64,000 nucleotides of DNA from JAIPAN01 sp040403555. Its GTDB lineage: Bacteria > Bacteroidota > Bacteroidia > Sphingobacteriales > Sphingobacteriaceae. The translations under genes were made by a program, and so were the position numbers. The stretch lies in assembly GCA_040403555.1 (NCBI GenBank), contig JBBAKN010000001.1, positions 62,001-126,000 of the forward strand, in the 5' to 3' direction. This document shows, piece by piece, positions 15,595-23,900 of the stretch. Position 1 is the stretch's first letter. Each line of letters opens with the position of its first letter. The notes beneath the pieces were generated by a model, which did no database searches, had not been told where the DNA came from, and saw only the letters and a list, made by a program, of their open reading frames with translations.

Positions 15595-17205
15595 ATGACT
15601 AAATACATTTTTGTTACGGGGGGCGTTACCTCATCCCTAGGTAAAGGCATTATTTCGGCATCCTTAGCCAAACTTTTACAAGCCCGTGGTTACCGTGTAA
15701 CCATCCAAAAGTTCGACCCTTATATCAACATAGATCCTGGAACATTAAACCCCTACGAACATGGCGAATGTTATGTTACCGAAGATGGCGCTGAAACTGA
15801 TTTAGATTTAGGCCACTACGAGCGTTTTTTAAACGTGCCTACCTCTCAGGCAAATAATATCACCACTGGACGTATTTATCAAAACGTAATAAATAAAGAG
15901 CGTGAAGGAGCCTATTTAGGTAAAACTGTACAAGTTGTTCCACACATAACCGATGAAATTAAACGTAACATGCGTTTGTTGGGGGAAAGTGGCGATTTCG
16001 ATGTAGTTATTACAGAAATCGGCGGAACGGTAGGCGATATTGAGTCTTTACCTTATGTAGAGGCTGTACGTCAATTACGTTGGGAGCTAGGTCATCAAAC
16101 TGCTTTAGTTATACACTTAACTTTAATACCTTATTTGGCTGCAGCAGGCGAATTAAAAACAAAACCTACCCAACACTCCGTAAAAACCTTACTAGAATAT
16201 GGGGTGCAACCCGATATTTTAGTTTGCAGAACCGAACATCATATTTCGGCTGAAATACGAAATAAAATTGCGCTTTTTTGCAACGTAGATACCAATGCCG
16301 TAATTGAATCTATTGATGCTAGTACCATTTACGATGTGCCTTTATTGATGCGCAAAGAAAATTTAGATGGCATTGTGTTAAAGAAATTAAAACTATCAGC
16401 CAAGGTAGAACCCGATTTGGAGAGCTGGAAAGATTTCTTAGGCCGCTTAAAAAACCCAACTTCTGAAGTAAAAATTGGCTTGGTGGGTAAATATGTAGAA
16501 TTACCCGATGCCTATAAATCTATTTCGGAAGCATTTATACATGCAGGAGCTAAAAATGAATGCAAAGTGCATGTTAAATATATCCCATCAGAAAGTTTAA
16601 CGAAAGATAATGCGGTAGAGAAACTGAAAGGCCTTGATGGGGTTTTGGTTGCTCCGGGCTTTGGCAGCCGTGGTATTGAAGGAAAAATAGAAGCTATTAA
16701 ATACATCCGCGAAAAAAATATTCCGTTTTTTGGTATTTGTTTGGGTATGCAATGTGCCGTAATTGAATTTGGCAGAAATGTATTGGGATTAAAAGATGCA
16801 CACAGCACCGAAATGAACGAAAACACAAAAGATGCAGTGATTTCGATTATGGAGGAGCAAAAGAAAATAAAAAATAAAGGTGGAACCATGCGCTTAGGTG
16901 CCTATGCTTGTGAACTCAAAAAGGGCTCTAAAGCAGCCGCTATTTATGGCAAAACCAAAATATCGGAACGTCACCGCCACCGCTACGAGTTTAATAATAA
17001 GTATTTGTCTAGCTACGAGAAAGCTGGTATGATAGCTTCGGGCATTAATCCCGAAAACAATTTAGTAGAAGTGATGGAACTTAAGAATCATCCGTTTTTC
17101 GTGGCTGTACAATTCCATCCCGAATTAAAATCAACTGTTGCGAATCCTCATCCGCTTTTTGTTAACTTTGTTGCCGCTTCATTGGCCAATAGCCAAAAGA
17201 AATAA
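15595..17205 (+). CDS. pyrG: PyrG, CTP synthase
   Basis: Makes CTP from UTP and glutamine. The 536 residues combine an N-terminal synthetase domain (about 1-265, beginning KYIFVTGGVTSSLGKGI with the P-loop) and a C-terminal class I glutamine amidotransferase with nucleophile Cys in FFGICLGMQCAV and the His-Glu pair in VQFHPELKS. Length matches the family. About 64 bases of untranslated leader are predicted from the -7 box at 15524. yidC follows after 20 bases and is probably cotranscribed. Confidence 0.97.
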   Translation: MTKYIFVTGGVTSSLGKGIISASLAKLLQARGYRVTIQKFDPYINIDPGTLNPYEHGECYVTEDGAETDLDLGHYERFLNVPTSQANNITTGRIYQNVINKEREGAYLGKTVQVVPHITDEIKRNMRLLGESGDFDVVITEIGGTVGDIESLPYVEAVRQLRWELGHQTALVIHLTLIPYLAAAGELKTKPTQHSVKTLLEYGVQPDILVCRTEHHISAEIRNKIALFCNVDTNAVIESIDASTIYDVPLLMRKENLDGIVLKKLKLSAKVEPDLESWKDFLGRLKNPTSEVKIGLVGKYVELPDAYKSISEAFIHAGAKNECKVHVKYIPSESLTKDNAVEKLKGLDGVLVAPGFGSRGIEGKIEAIKYIREKNIPFFGICLGMQCAVIEFGRNVLGLKDAHSTEMNENTKDAVISIMEEQKKIKNKGGTMRLGAYACELKKGSKAAAIYGKTKISERHRHRYEFNNKYLSSYEKAGMIASGINPENNLVEVMELKNHPFFVAVQFHPELKSTVANPHPLFVNFVAASLANSQKK

Positions 17206-17225
17206 AGCTACGAACATTATAATTT

Positions 17226-19028
17226 ATGGATAAAAATACATTTTGGGGTCTGTTCTTGATCCTTGTCATTTTGGTAGGTTCAACCTACCTTATGAAACCT
17301 TCTGAAGAAGAGTTAAAGAAAGAACAATTGGTGCAAGATTCTATTGCACGGGCTACAAAAAGAAACAAACAAAGTCCTAAAGCAACACAACTGCCGCCAA
17401 GTGCCAAAGCAATTAGTACAGATACAACCAGCTTCAAGGGTCCGTTTGCAAACCTCCAAAAAGGAGATAACACGCCTGTTGTACTCGAAAACGAAAATAT
17501 AAAAGTAACCATTAGCCCCAAAGGTGGTAGAGTAAGTTCGGTTGAATTAAAAAAGTTTAAAACCTACCAAGGCAAGCCGCTTATTCAATTTAAGGGTGAT
17601 GCAAATAAATTTGGATTCTTGCTTCGTAATGAAGGTTCTTTTATCTCAACCAACGATTTATACTTCAGTAAAATGAATGCTGAAACGAATCAAGTCGTAT
17701 TTCGCTTACAAAACCAAGACGCTAGTTTTGTTGAGTACGCTTATACGTTACCAGCAAATAGCTACAAAGTTGAACTAACAATTAAAACAAGTGGTATGGA
17801 AAAACATACCAGCAATCCTCAAAAAATTGAATTGCAATGGGAAACTGTTTTAGAACAAAAAGAAAAAGACTTAGCAAGTGAGCAGCGTTACTCAACAGTT
17901 TATTTTAAACCAGTAGCTGATGATGTAGACCATTTAAGTGTAAGTAAAGACGATACTAAAGAATTATCGGAAGGCAAAACCCAATGGGTATCGTTTAAAC
18001 AACACTTTTTTTCCAATGCATTAATTGCGAAAAATGGATTTGATAAAGGAAAAATAGCTGTAACTACACAAACAAGTGCAGAATTGGTAAAAGGATATAA
18101 AGCCAGCTTAGAAATGGCCTTAAAGGCAAATTCAGAAAATACCTTTCCCCTAGAATTTTACTTTGGGCCCAATGAATTTAGTACGCTAAAAACACAGGGA
18201 TACGAGCTCGAAAAACAAATAGATTTAGGTTGGGGACCTTTAAAATACATTAACCGCTACGTAGTAATACCCGTATTTAGCTTTTTATCTGGCTTTAATT
18301 GGGGCTATGGATTAATTATTTTAGTACTCACCATACTCTTAAAAGTTGTGCTATTCCCACTCACGTATAAGTCGTACTTATCTATGGCTAAAATGCGTGT
18401 ATTAAAGCCAGAAATGGACGAAATTAAGGCCAAGGTAGGGGAAGATAACGCTACCCTATTGCAACAAGAATACCTCAAATTATATAAGAAAGCAGGCGTA
18501 AATCCTTTGGGAGGTTGCTTGCCTATGCTTTTGCAGTTACCCATTATCATGGCATTCTTTTTCTTCTTTCCTAACTTATTCGAGTTGCGTCAGCAAAGTT
18601 TCTTATGGATGAGTGATTTATCTACCTACGATGCCTTTTTTAACTTCGGTTTTAAAATACCATTCTTAGGAAACCATCTCAGTTTAATGTGTATTTTAAT
18701 GACCATTTCTACCCTTATTTACACCTACTTTAACAACCAGGTAAGTGGAGCTACTGGGCAAATGAAATACATCGGATACATTACGCCCATAATTTTCTTT
18801 GGTGTATTAAATAGTTATCCATCGGGCTTAAACTACTATTATTTCTTAGCAAACATGCTAACTTTTGGTCAACAGTACATGATTCGTATGTTTGTTGATG
18901 ATGAAAAAATACATGCTAAAATTCAAGAAAACAAGAAAAAACCTGAGGTAGTAAAAGACAAGAAATCTAAATTTCAGCAGCGCATGGAAGATTATATGCG
19001 CCAACAACAGCAAAAAGGAAAAAAATAA
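17226..19028 (+). CDS. yidC: YidC, membrane protein insertase
   Basis: Inserts and folds inner-membrane proteins alone or with SecYEG. The 600 residues show an N-terminal membrane anchor (about 5-22), a large periplasmic beta-rich domain (about 75-340), and the conserved 60KD_IMP core with hydrophobic helices (about 345-550). Core motifs include LTYKSYLSMAKMRVLKPEM and NPLGGCLPMLLQLPI. A basic, Gln/Lys-rich cytoplasmic tail ends the protein, as in ribosome-binding YidC tails. Second gene of the pyrG unit, ending at the terminator 19051-19084. Confidence 0.97.
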   Translation: MDKNTFWGLFLILVILVGSTYLMKPSEEELKKEQLVQDSIARATKRNKQSPKATQLPPSAKAISTDTTSFKGPFANLQKGDNTPVVLENENIKVTISPKGGRVSSVELKKFKTYQGKPLIQFKGDANKFGFLLRNEGSFISTNDLYFSKMNAETNQVVFRLQNQDASFVEYAYTLPANSYKVELTIKTSGMEKHTSNPQKIELQWETVLEQKEKDLASEQRYSTVYFKPVADDVDHLSVSKDDTKELSEGKTQWVSFKQHFFSNALIAKNGFDKGKIAVTTQTSAELVKGYKASLEMALKANSENTFPLEFYFGPNEFSTLKTQGYELEKQIDLGWGPLKYINRYVVIPVFSFLSGFNWGYGLIILVLTILLKVVLFPLTYKSYLSMAKMRVLKPEMDEIKAKVGEDNATLLQQEYLKLYKKAGVNPLGGCLPMLLQLPIIMAFFFFFPNLFELRQQSFLWMSDLSTYDAFFNFGFKIPFLGNHLSLMCILMTISTLIYTYFNNQVSGATGQMKYIGYITPIIFFGVLNSYPSGLNYYYFLANMLTFGQQYMIRMFVDDEKIHAKIQENKKKPEVVKDKKSKFQQRMEDYMRQQQQKGKK

Positions 19029-19050
19029 GTTTTGTGTGTTGTATAAATAA

Positions 19051-19084
19051 AAAAAGCCCCGAGAAAATCTCAAGGCTTTTTTTG
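19051..19084. terminator. Terminator between yidC and tRNA-Arg
   Basis: Stem AGCCNNGAGA / TCTCNNGGCT with a 2-base internal mismatch, A-rich before and seven T after. Its sequence nearly repeats the hairpin at 19209-19243. It ends yidC on the plus strand and tRNA-Arg on the minus strand, whose 3' end is at 19085. Confidence 0.75.
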
Positions 19085-19158
19085 TACCCCCAACAGGATT
19101 CGAACCTGTGACCGACGGTTTAGAAAACCGTTGCTCTATCCAGCTGAGCTATGAGGGC
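19085..19158 (-). tRNA. tRNA-Arg(TCT)
   Basis: 74-nt cloverleaf; acceptor GCCCTCA/TGGGGGT, anticodon TCT in a 7-base loop with stem ACGGT/ACCGT, T-arm with TTCGAAT. The first pair is G1-U72, an uncommon wobble. CCA is not encoded. Confidence 0.95.
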
Positions 19159-19165
19159 ATTGCTA

Positions 19166-19173
19166 CAAAAGTA
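19166..19173 (-). promoter_or_regulatory. -7 element of tRNA-Arg
   Basis: Minus strand TACTTTTG, matching TAnnTTTG, 7 bases upstream of the mature tRNA 5' end. Confidence 0.6.
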
Positions 19174-19208
19174 AAAAAAGCTTCTAAATATTATTACAAA
19201 AGCTTTTA

Positions 19209-19243
19209 AAAAAAAGCCCCGAGAAATTCTCGGGGCTTTTTTG
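19209..19243. terminator. Terminator of tRNA-Pro
   Basis: Perfect stem AGCCCCGAGA / TCTCGGGGCT with AATT loop, flanked by A and T runs. The tRNA-Pro 3' end is at 19244, so the hairpin starts immediately after it on the minus strand. Confidence 0.8.
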
Positions 19244-19317
19244 TCGGGGTGGCAGGATTCGAACCTACGACCTCCTGGTCCCAAACCAGGCGCGATACCG
19301 GGCTACGCTACACCCCG
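19244..19317 (-). tRNA. tRNA-Pro(TGG)
   Basis: 74-nt cloverleaf with acceptor CGGGGTG/CACCCCG, anticodon TGG in the CCTGG-stem arm, T-loop TTCGAAT, discriminator A. CCA is not encoded. Confidence 0.95.
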
Positions 19318-19338
19318 AGTCTTTTTTCGAAGGGACTG

Positions 19339-19370
19339 CAAACTTAGCATTTTTGCAGCTCATAGACAAA
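19339..19370 (-). promoter_or_regulatory. Promoter of tRNA-Pro
   Basis: Minus strand: -33 TTTG (19367-19370), 20-base spacer, -7 TAAGTTTG (19339-19346). Both boxes match the Bacteroidota consensus. Confidence 0.7.
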
Positions 19371-19393
19371 TAAAAAGTATTTATTTATCGGTG

Positions 19394-19484
<91 letters not shown>

Positions 19485-19504
19485 TTTTACCATTTTGGGG
19501 AGTG

Positions 19505-19534
19505 CAAATATAGCAATTCGGCAATGCCTTCAAA
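19505..19534 (-). promoter_or_regulatory. Promoter of tRNA-Ser
   Basis: Minus strand: -33 TTTG (19531-19534), 18-base spacer, -7 TATATTTG (19505-19512). Strong match to consensus, 20 bases from the tRNA 5' end. Confidence 0.7.
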
Positions 19535-19542
19535 AAATATTT

Positions 19543-21624
19543 TTACTTCTCTAAGGTGTATGAAATTCGGACATGAAATATACTCATAAGCATGGTTTTA
19601 AATATCTGTTTGATGAGTTGAATATCTTTTAGCGTGATGTCGCTGTCAATTACTTGATTTTGAGCAAGTTTGTAATCGATAATGCGATTTACTAGCTCTG
19701 TAATTGCTTTTTCATTTGGGTTTTTTAGGCTTCTTGACGCTGCTTCTACCGAATCGGCAAGCATGAGCACTGCGGTTTCTTTTGTGAAGGGTATGGGGCC
19801 AGGATATCTAAATATCTTTTCGTCTACAGATTGTTCGGGGAAATTTTTTAGAAAAGATTGGTAGAAATAATCTACCCGAGTATTTCCATGATGGGTTCGG
19901 ATGAAATCAATTAATAATTCGGGGATTTGATTTTTACGGGCTATGTCAACGCCACGGTATACATGTTGTATTATTATTTGAGCACTTTTATCGTAAGTTA
20001 ATTTGTCGTGAGGGTTTATGCCGCTATTTTGATTTTCAATAAAATATTGTGGATTTTCCATTTTACCGATATCGTGGTATAATGCGCCTGCTCTAACTAA
20101 TAAGGCATTTCCTCCTATTTTATAAATGGCGGCTTCGGCTAAATTGGCTACTTGTAAGGAGTGCTGAAATGTTCCGGGGGCTTTAAATGCTAGTTCTCTT
20201 AATAGGATTGAATTGGTATTGCTGAGCTCCATCAATGTAATTTCGGATGTTATAGCAAATAGTTTTTCGAATACATAAATTAATGGATAGGCTAGTAAGG
20301 TAAGTAATACACTTATGGCGAATGGGATAAAATTTGTCCATTCTATTTTAACGAAAGAGGCATCTTTGATTAATAAAATACCAAAATAGGCAATGATATA
20401 GGTACTTAGGATTAGCAGTGCGGATATTAGGAACTGCTCACGTCTGACTAATTTTTTAATGCTATAAATTGCGGTCATACCTGCAGCGATTTGCAGAAAG
20501 GCGAATTCGAAGCTATTGGGAACCCAAAATGATGCTATTAGAACCACTAATAAGTGAATATTAAGAGCTAAACGGGTGTCGAAAAGTATTCGAATAATGA
20601 TTGGTACGATACAATAAGGGATGAAATAAATATTAGGCATATTTAGTTTTATTGCCCAAGAGAGTGTCAAAATCATACCGCAAATGACTACGAGTATGAG
20701 TGAAAGCTTGCGGTGGTCTTGAAAAATATCTTTTCTAAAAAGATATAAAAATATCATTAATAAGAATACAATTAAGCTTACTAGAATTAATTGGCCAATA
20801 AATAGCCACTGCCGACTTGCTCTGAGCAAGGGATCGCCTTCAAATGCAATTCGTAATGATTCTAATTTTTGGAAGGTTTCGGCATTTATAATATCTCCAT
20901 CGCTTATGATCAATTCTCCTTTTTGAACCATTCCTAAAGCAGGAGAAATATTGGTATATGCTTCTTTCTCAAGTTTATCAGTTAAGCGTTCATCAAAAAC
21001 CAAGTTTTCTGAGACAAATTGACATATAAGTTGGTAAAAAGCTTGTTTTTGTGCTAATACTTCTTGCTGCTCAATTGCTGTTTTTAATATGCTTTTTGCA
21101 CCTTCAATATCGTGTACATCTAAGGTATTTTTTTCGGTAGCTAGGCCATTGTTTACTACTATGAAATTATAATAGGGTTCTAGCTGCTTATATTTAGGCA
21201 ATAAACGGGCAACTCCTTGTTTATAAACCATTCGAAGTAAATCTACGCCTAACAGGGTATACTCATTTTGTGCTTTTTGACTTAACTGCCATTGGCTAGC
21301 CTGTGCAGATAGGGCAATGGTAAATTCTTCTATCGAACTTGCCTCTACTTGAGATTCGTATCTATATATGGGTTTTACAGACTTAAATATTTGCTTTCGG
21401 TCATTTTCTAGTTGTTCGGGTGTTTTTTGAATGGCAAAAGCGAATGGCGATACCAGATCTTTTTGAGTCCATACCTTACCCTTATCGTATTCAAACTTAA
21501 AACGTGCCTGTTTGGGCAATACAAGGCAAATGAATAGTGTAGCACCCAACATCATTAGGTATTTAATGAGATTATGATACCTGAAGTAGAGAAGTTTATA
21601 AACTGGTTTTTTTATACGTGCCAC
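19543..21624 (-). CDS. 7TM-HD family membrane protein (PgpH-like, putative c-di-AMP phosphodiesterase)
   Basis: 693-residue membrane protein with an N-terminal TM helix (about 18-38), a large extracytoplasmic region (7TMR-HDED-like, about 40-270), a run of about seven TM helices (about 275-470), and a cytoplasmic HD domain. HD motifs are YHDIGKM (about 511-517), IIIQHVYRG and TRTHHG-type FIRTHHGNTRV. In Firmicutes, PgpH of this architecture hydrolyses c-di-AMP; function here is inferred. The start is GTG at 21624, since no ATG is in frame upstream and an out-of-frame ATG at 21626 stops at once. A -7 box lies at 21642-21649. Confidence 0.9.
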   Translation of the reverse strand: MARIKKPVYKLLYFRYHNLIKYLMMLGATLFICLVLPKQARFKFEYDKGKVWTQKDLVSPFAFAIQKTPEQLENDRKQIFKSVKPIYRYESQVEASSIEEFTIALSAQASQWQLSQKAQNEYTLLGVDLLRMVYKQGVARLLPKYKQLEPYYNFIVVNNGLATEKNTLDVHDIEGAKSILKTAIEQQEVLAQKQAFYQLICQFVSENLVFDERLTDKLEKEAYTNISPALGMVQKGELIISDGDIINAETFQKLESLRIAFEGDPLLRASRQWLFIGQLILVSLIVFLLMIFLYLFRKDIFQDHRKLSLILVVICGMILTLSWAIKLNMPNIYFIPYCIVPIIIRILFDTRLALNIHLLVVLIASFWVPNSFEFAFLQIAAGMTAIYSIKKLVRREQFLISALLILSTYIIAYFGILLIKDASFVKIEWTNFIPFAISVLLTLLAYPLIYVFEKLFAITSEITLMELSNTNSILLRELAFKAPGTFQHSLQVANLAEAAIYKIGGNALLVRAGALYHDIGKMENPQYFIENQNSGINPHDKLTYDKSAQIIIQHVYRGVDIARKNQIPELLIDFIRTHHGNTRVDYFYQSFLKNFPEQSVDEKIFRYPGPIPFTKETAVLMLADSVEAASRSLKNPNEKAITELVNRIIDYKLAQNQVIDSDITLKDIQLIKQIFKTMLMSIFHVRISYTLEK

Positions 21625-21641
21625 ATTAAGATTTATATAAT

Positions 21642-21649
21642 CAAATGTA
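21642..21649 (-). promoter_or_regulatory. -7 element of the 7TM-HD gene
   Basis: Minus strand TACATTTG matches TAnnTTTG, 17 bases before the GTG start; it supports that start. Confidence 0.6.
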
Positions 21650-21768
21650 CTAAATATGTTTAAAGCTATAAATTATATGATTTTAAAGCTCTTTTGTAGT
21701 TATAAAATGCTTTTTTGCTATTGGGGTTAAATAGTTAAATTGCAATCATAAAATCTAAATGTTTACCT

Positions 21769-22944
21769 ATGAATGAAGTTGTTATTGTTTCGGCCGCTAG
21801 AACCCCTATTGGCAGTTTTGGAGGTAATCTAGCTTCGCTATCTGCCAGTCAGTTGGGTGCAGTAGCTGTAAAAGCTGCTGTAGAACGTGCGGGCATTCAT
21901 GCTAACCAAGTACAAGAGGTTTATATGGGCAATGTATTATCGGCCAATCTTGGTCAGGCACCTGCTACCCAAGCCGCTAAATTTGCCGGCTTACCCGATA
22001 TTCCTGCTACTACGATTAATAAAGTGTGTGCATCGGGCACCAAGGCTATTATTTTGGCCGCTCAAAGTATTGCTTTGGGTGAAAATGATATTGTGGTTGC
22101 TGGCGGTATGGAAAGCATGAGTAATGTCCCTTATTATTTAGATAAGGCTAGAACTGGTTATCGTTTAGGCAATGGAGAATTGCTGGATGGCTTGGTAAAA
22201 GATGGACTTTGGGATGTATACAATAATTACCATATGGGTGTTGCGGCTGAGCTTTGTGCTAGTGAATGTGGCATTAACCGAACTGAGCAAGATACTTTTG
22301 CGATACAATCGTACACAAGAGCACAAGAGGCACAAAAAAGCGGCAAATTTGAACAAGAAATTATTGCTGTTGAGCTAAAAGATAAAAAAGGAGAATCTGT
22401 TTGGATTAGTAGCGACGAAGAACCAATATCTGTAAATTTTGATAAAATACCTACGCTGAAACCCGTATTTAAAAAAGATGGTACAGTTACAGCTGCCAAT
22501 GCTTCTACCTTAAATGATGGCGCAGCGGCCTTGGTATTAATGAGCAGTAACAAAGCAAAAGAACTAGGTTTAAAACCCTTAGCCAAGATTTTAGCTTATG
22601 CAGATGCACAACAAGCTCCTGAGTGGTTTACTACTGCCCCTTCTAAAGCCATTCCCTTGGCCTTAAAGCGGGCTGGGTTAAGCACCAACGATGTAGATTA
22701 TTTTGAGATAAATGAGGCTTTTTCAGTAGTTGCATTGGCTAATAACAAAGAAATGAAGCTAGATAACGATAAAGTTAACGTAAATGGTGGTGCTGTAGCT
22801 CTTGGTCATCCACTTGGGGCCTCGGGTGCACGCATTGTAGTGACATTATTACATGTTTTAAGCCAGAAAAATGCTAAAATTGGTGTTGCAGGAATTTGCA
22901 ATGGCGGTGGTGGAGCCAGCGCAATAGTGATAGAACTTTTGTAA
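21769..22944 (+). CDS. Acetyl-CoA C-acetyltransferase (thiolase)
   Basis: Catalyses reversible condensation or thiolysis of acetyl-CoA/acetoacetyl-CoA. The 391 residues have the thiolase landmarks: nucleophile Cys in NKVCASGTKA (about residue 87), GGMESMSNVPY, the FEINEAFSVV segment, the general-base His in ALGHPLGASGAR, and the second Cys in GICNGGGGAS. Length is that of biosynthetic thiolase II. No other fatty acid or ketone-body genes adjoin it. The exported protein 22949-23869 begins 4 bases after its stop, so they are probably cotranscribed. Confidence 0.95.
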   Translation: MNEVVIVSAARTPIGSFGGNLASLSASQLGAVAVKAAVERAGIHANQVQEVYMGNVLSANLGQAPATQAAKFAGLPDIPATTINKVCASGTKAIILAAQSIALGENDIVVAGGMESMSNVPYYLDKARTGYRLGNGELLDGLVKDGLWDVYNNYHMGVAAELCASECGINRTEQDTFAIQSYTRAQEAQKSGKFEQEIIAVELKDKKGESVWISSDEEPISVNFDKIPTLKPVFKKDGTVTAANASTLNDGAAALVLMSSNKAKELGLKPLAKILAYADAQQAPEWFTTAPSKAIPLALKRAGLSTNDVDYFEINEAFSVVALANNKEMKLDNDKVNVNGGAVALGHPLGASGARIVVTLLHVLSQKNAKIGVAGICNGGGGASAIVIELL

Positions 22945-22948
22945 GCAA

Positions 22949-23869
22949 ATGAAAAAACTAGTTATTTATTGTTTCTTAAGCATGCTTACCATGCGTTCTG
23001 TGGCACAACACAGCCACGAACCTGCACTTATTTCGCACTTACCTGCTTTTCAAGACAGTTTACTATCCTTAAGCAAACAATTTATTAATAATGAATCGGA
23101 GCCTGAACGCTACAATGCCAATTATCAATTTATTAAAACATTGGTAGAAGCATTAAAAGAACCTAAATCCTTCTATTTTGAATTTGATTCATTAAAAACT
23201 ATTTCGATGGTGAGTGCGCCCGATAAAAAGTTTAGAATATTTACTTGGCATGTATTAAAAGACGATGGTTCGTACCGCTATTATGGTACCATTCAAATCA
23301 ATAGCAGCGATGGTAAACTAAAACTTTTCCCATTGAGTGATTATAGCGCATTTATCCAAAACCCGGCTACTCAAGAATTGAAAACCGAAGAATGGTTTTC
23401 GGCTCAGTACTACCAAGTACTAGAAGTTAATCAAACCACTGCTAACCCTTACTACGTTTTACTGGGATGGAAAGGCAAGAATAGCAACTCCACGCAAAAA
23501 ATAATAGAAGTGCTCCAGTTTGTGAATGGAATTCCCTACTTTGGTTCGGCTGTATTCGATGGCAACAATCAATATTCAGGAAATAAACGGATCATTTTTG
23601 AGTACTCGAGAGAAGTTTCTATGTATTTAAAATACGATTACACTAAAGAGCAAATTGTTTTTGATCATTTAGCACCCATAAAACCAACATTTAAAAACGA
23701 TTTTTCTAAATACGGACCGGATATGACCTACGATGCTTTTCAATTAAGTAAAGGCCGTTTAAAATTTCAATCCAATTTAGTGTTAAATAATGCGCCATCA
23801 GACAAAGACGATTTATTTAACGACCCAAAAAAACTAAAACAAAATACACAACCTATCAGGAAATATTAA
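22949..23869 (+). CDS. Exported protein of unknown function
   Basis: 306 residues with a signal peptide (MKKLVIYCFLSMLTMRSVAQ, 1-20) and no lipobox or further TM helix, so periplasmic or secreted. The rest is aromatic-rich and beta-like, with segments such as FRIFTWHVLKDDGSYRYYG and YYVLLGWKGKNSN that read like strands of a propeller or jelly fold. I do not recognise a named family. Lies in line between thiolase (4-base gap) and a DPP IV gene (31-base gap). Confidence 0.75.
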   Translation: MKKLVIYCFLSMLTMRSVAQHSHEPALISHLPAFQDSLLSLSKQFINNESEPERYNANYQFIKTLVEALKEPKSFYFEFDSLKTISMVSAPDKKFRIFTWHVLKDDGSYRYYGTIQINSSDGKLKLFPLSDYSAFIQNPATQELKTEEWFSAQYYQVLEVNQTTANPYYVLLGWKGKNSNSTQKIIEVLQFVNGIPYFGSAVFDGNNQYSGNKRIIFEYSREVSMYLKYDYTKEQIVFDHLAPIKPTFKNDFSKYGPDMTYDAFQLSKGRLKFQSNLVLNNAPSDKDDLFNDPKKLKQNTQPIRKY

Positions 23870-23900
23870 CCAATATATCGTATAAACTTAAGCAACAAAC

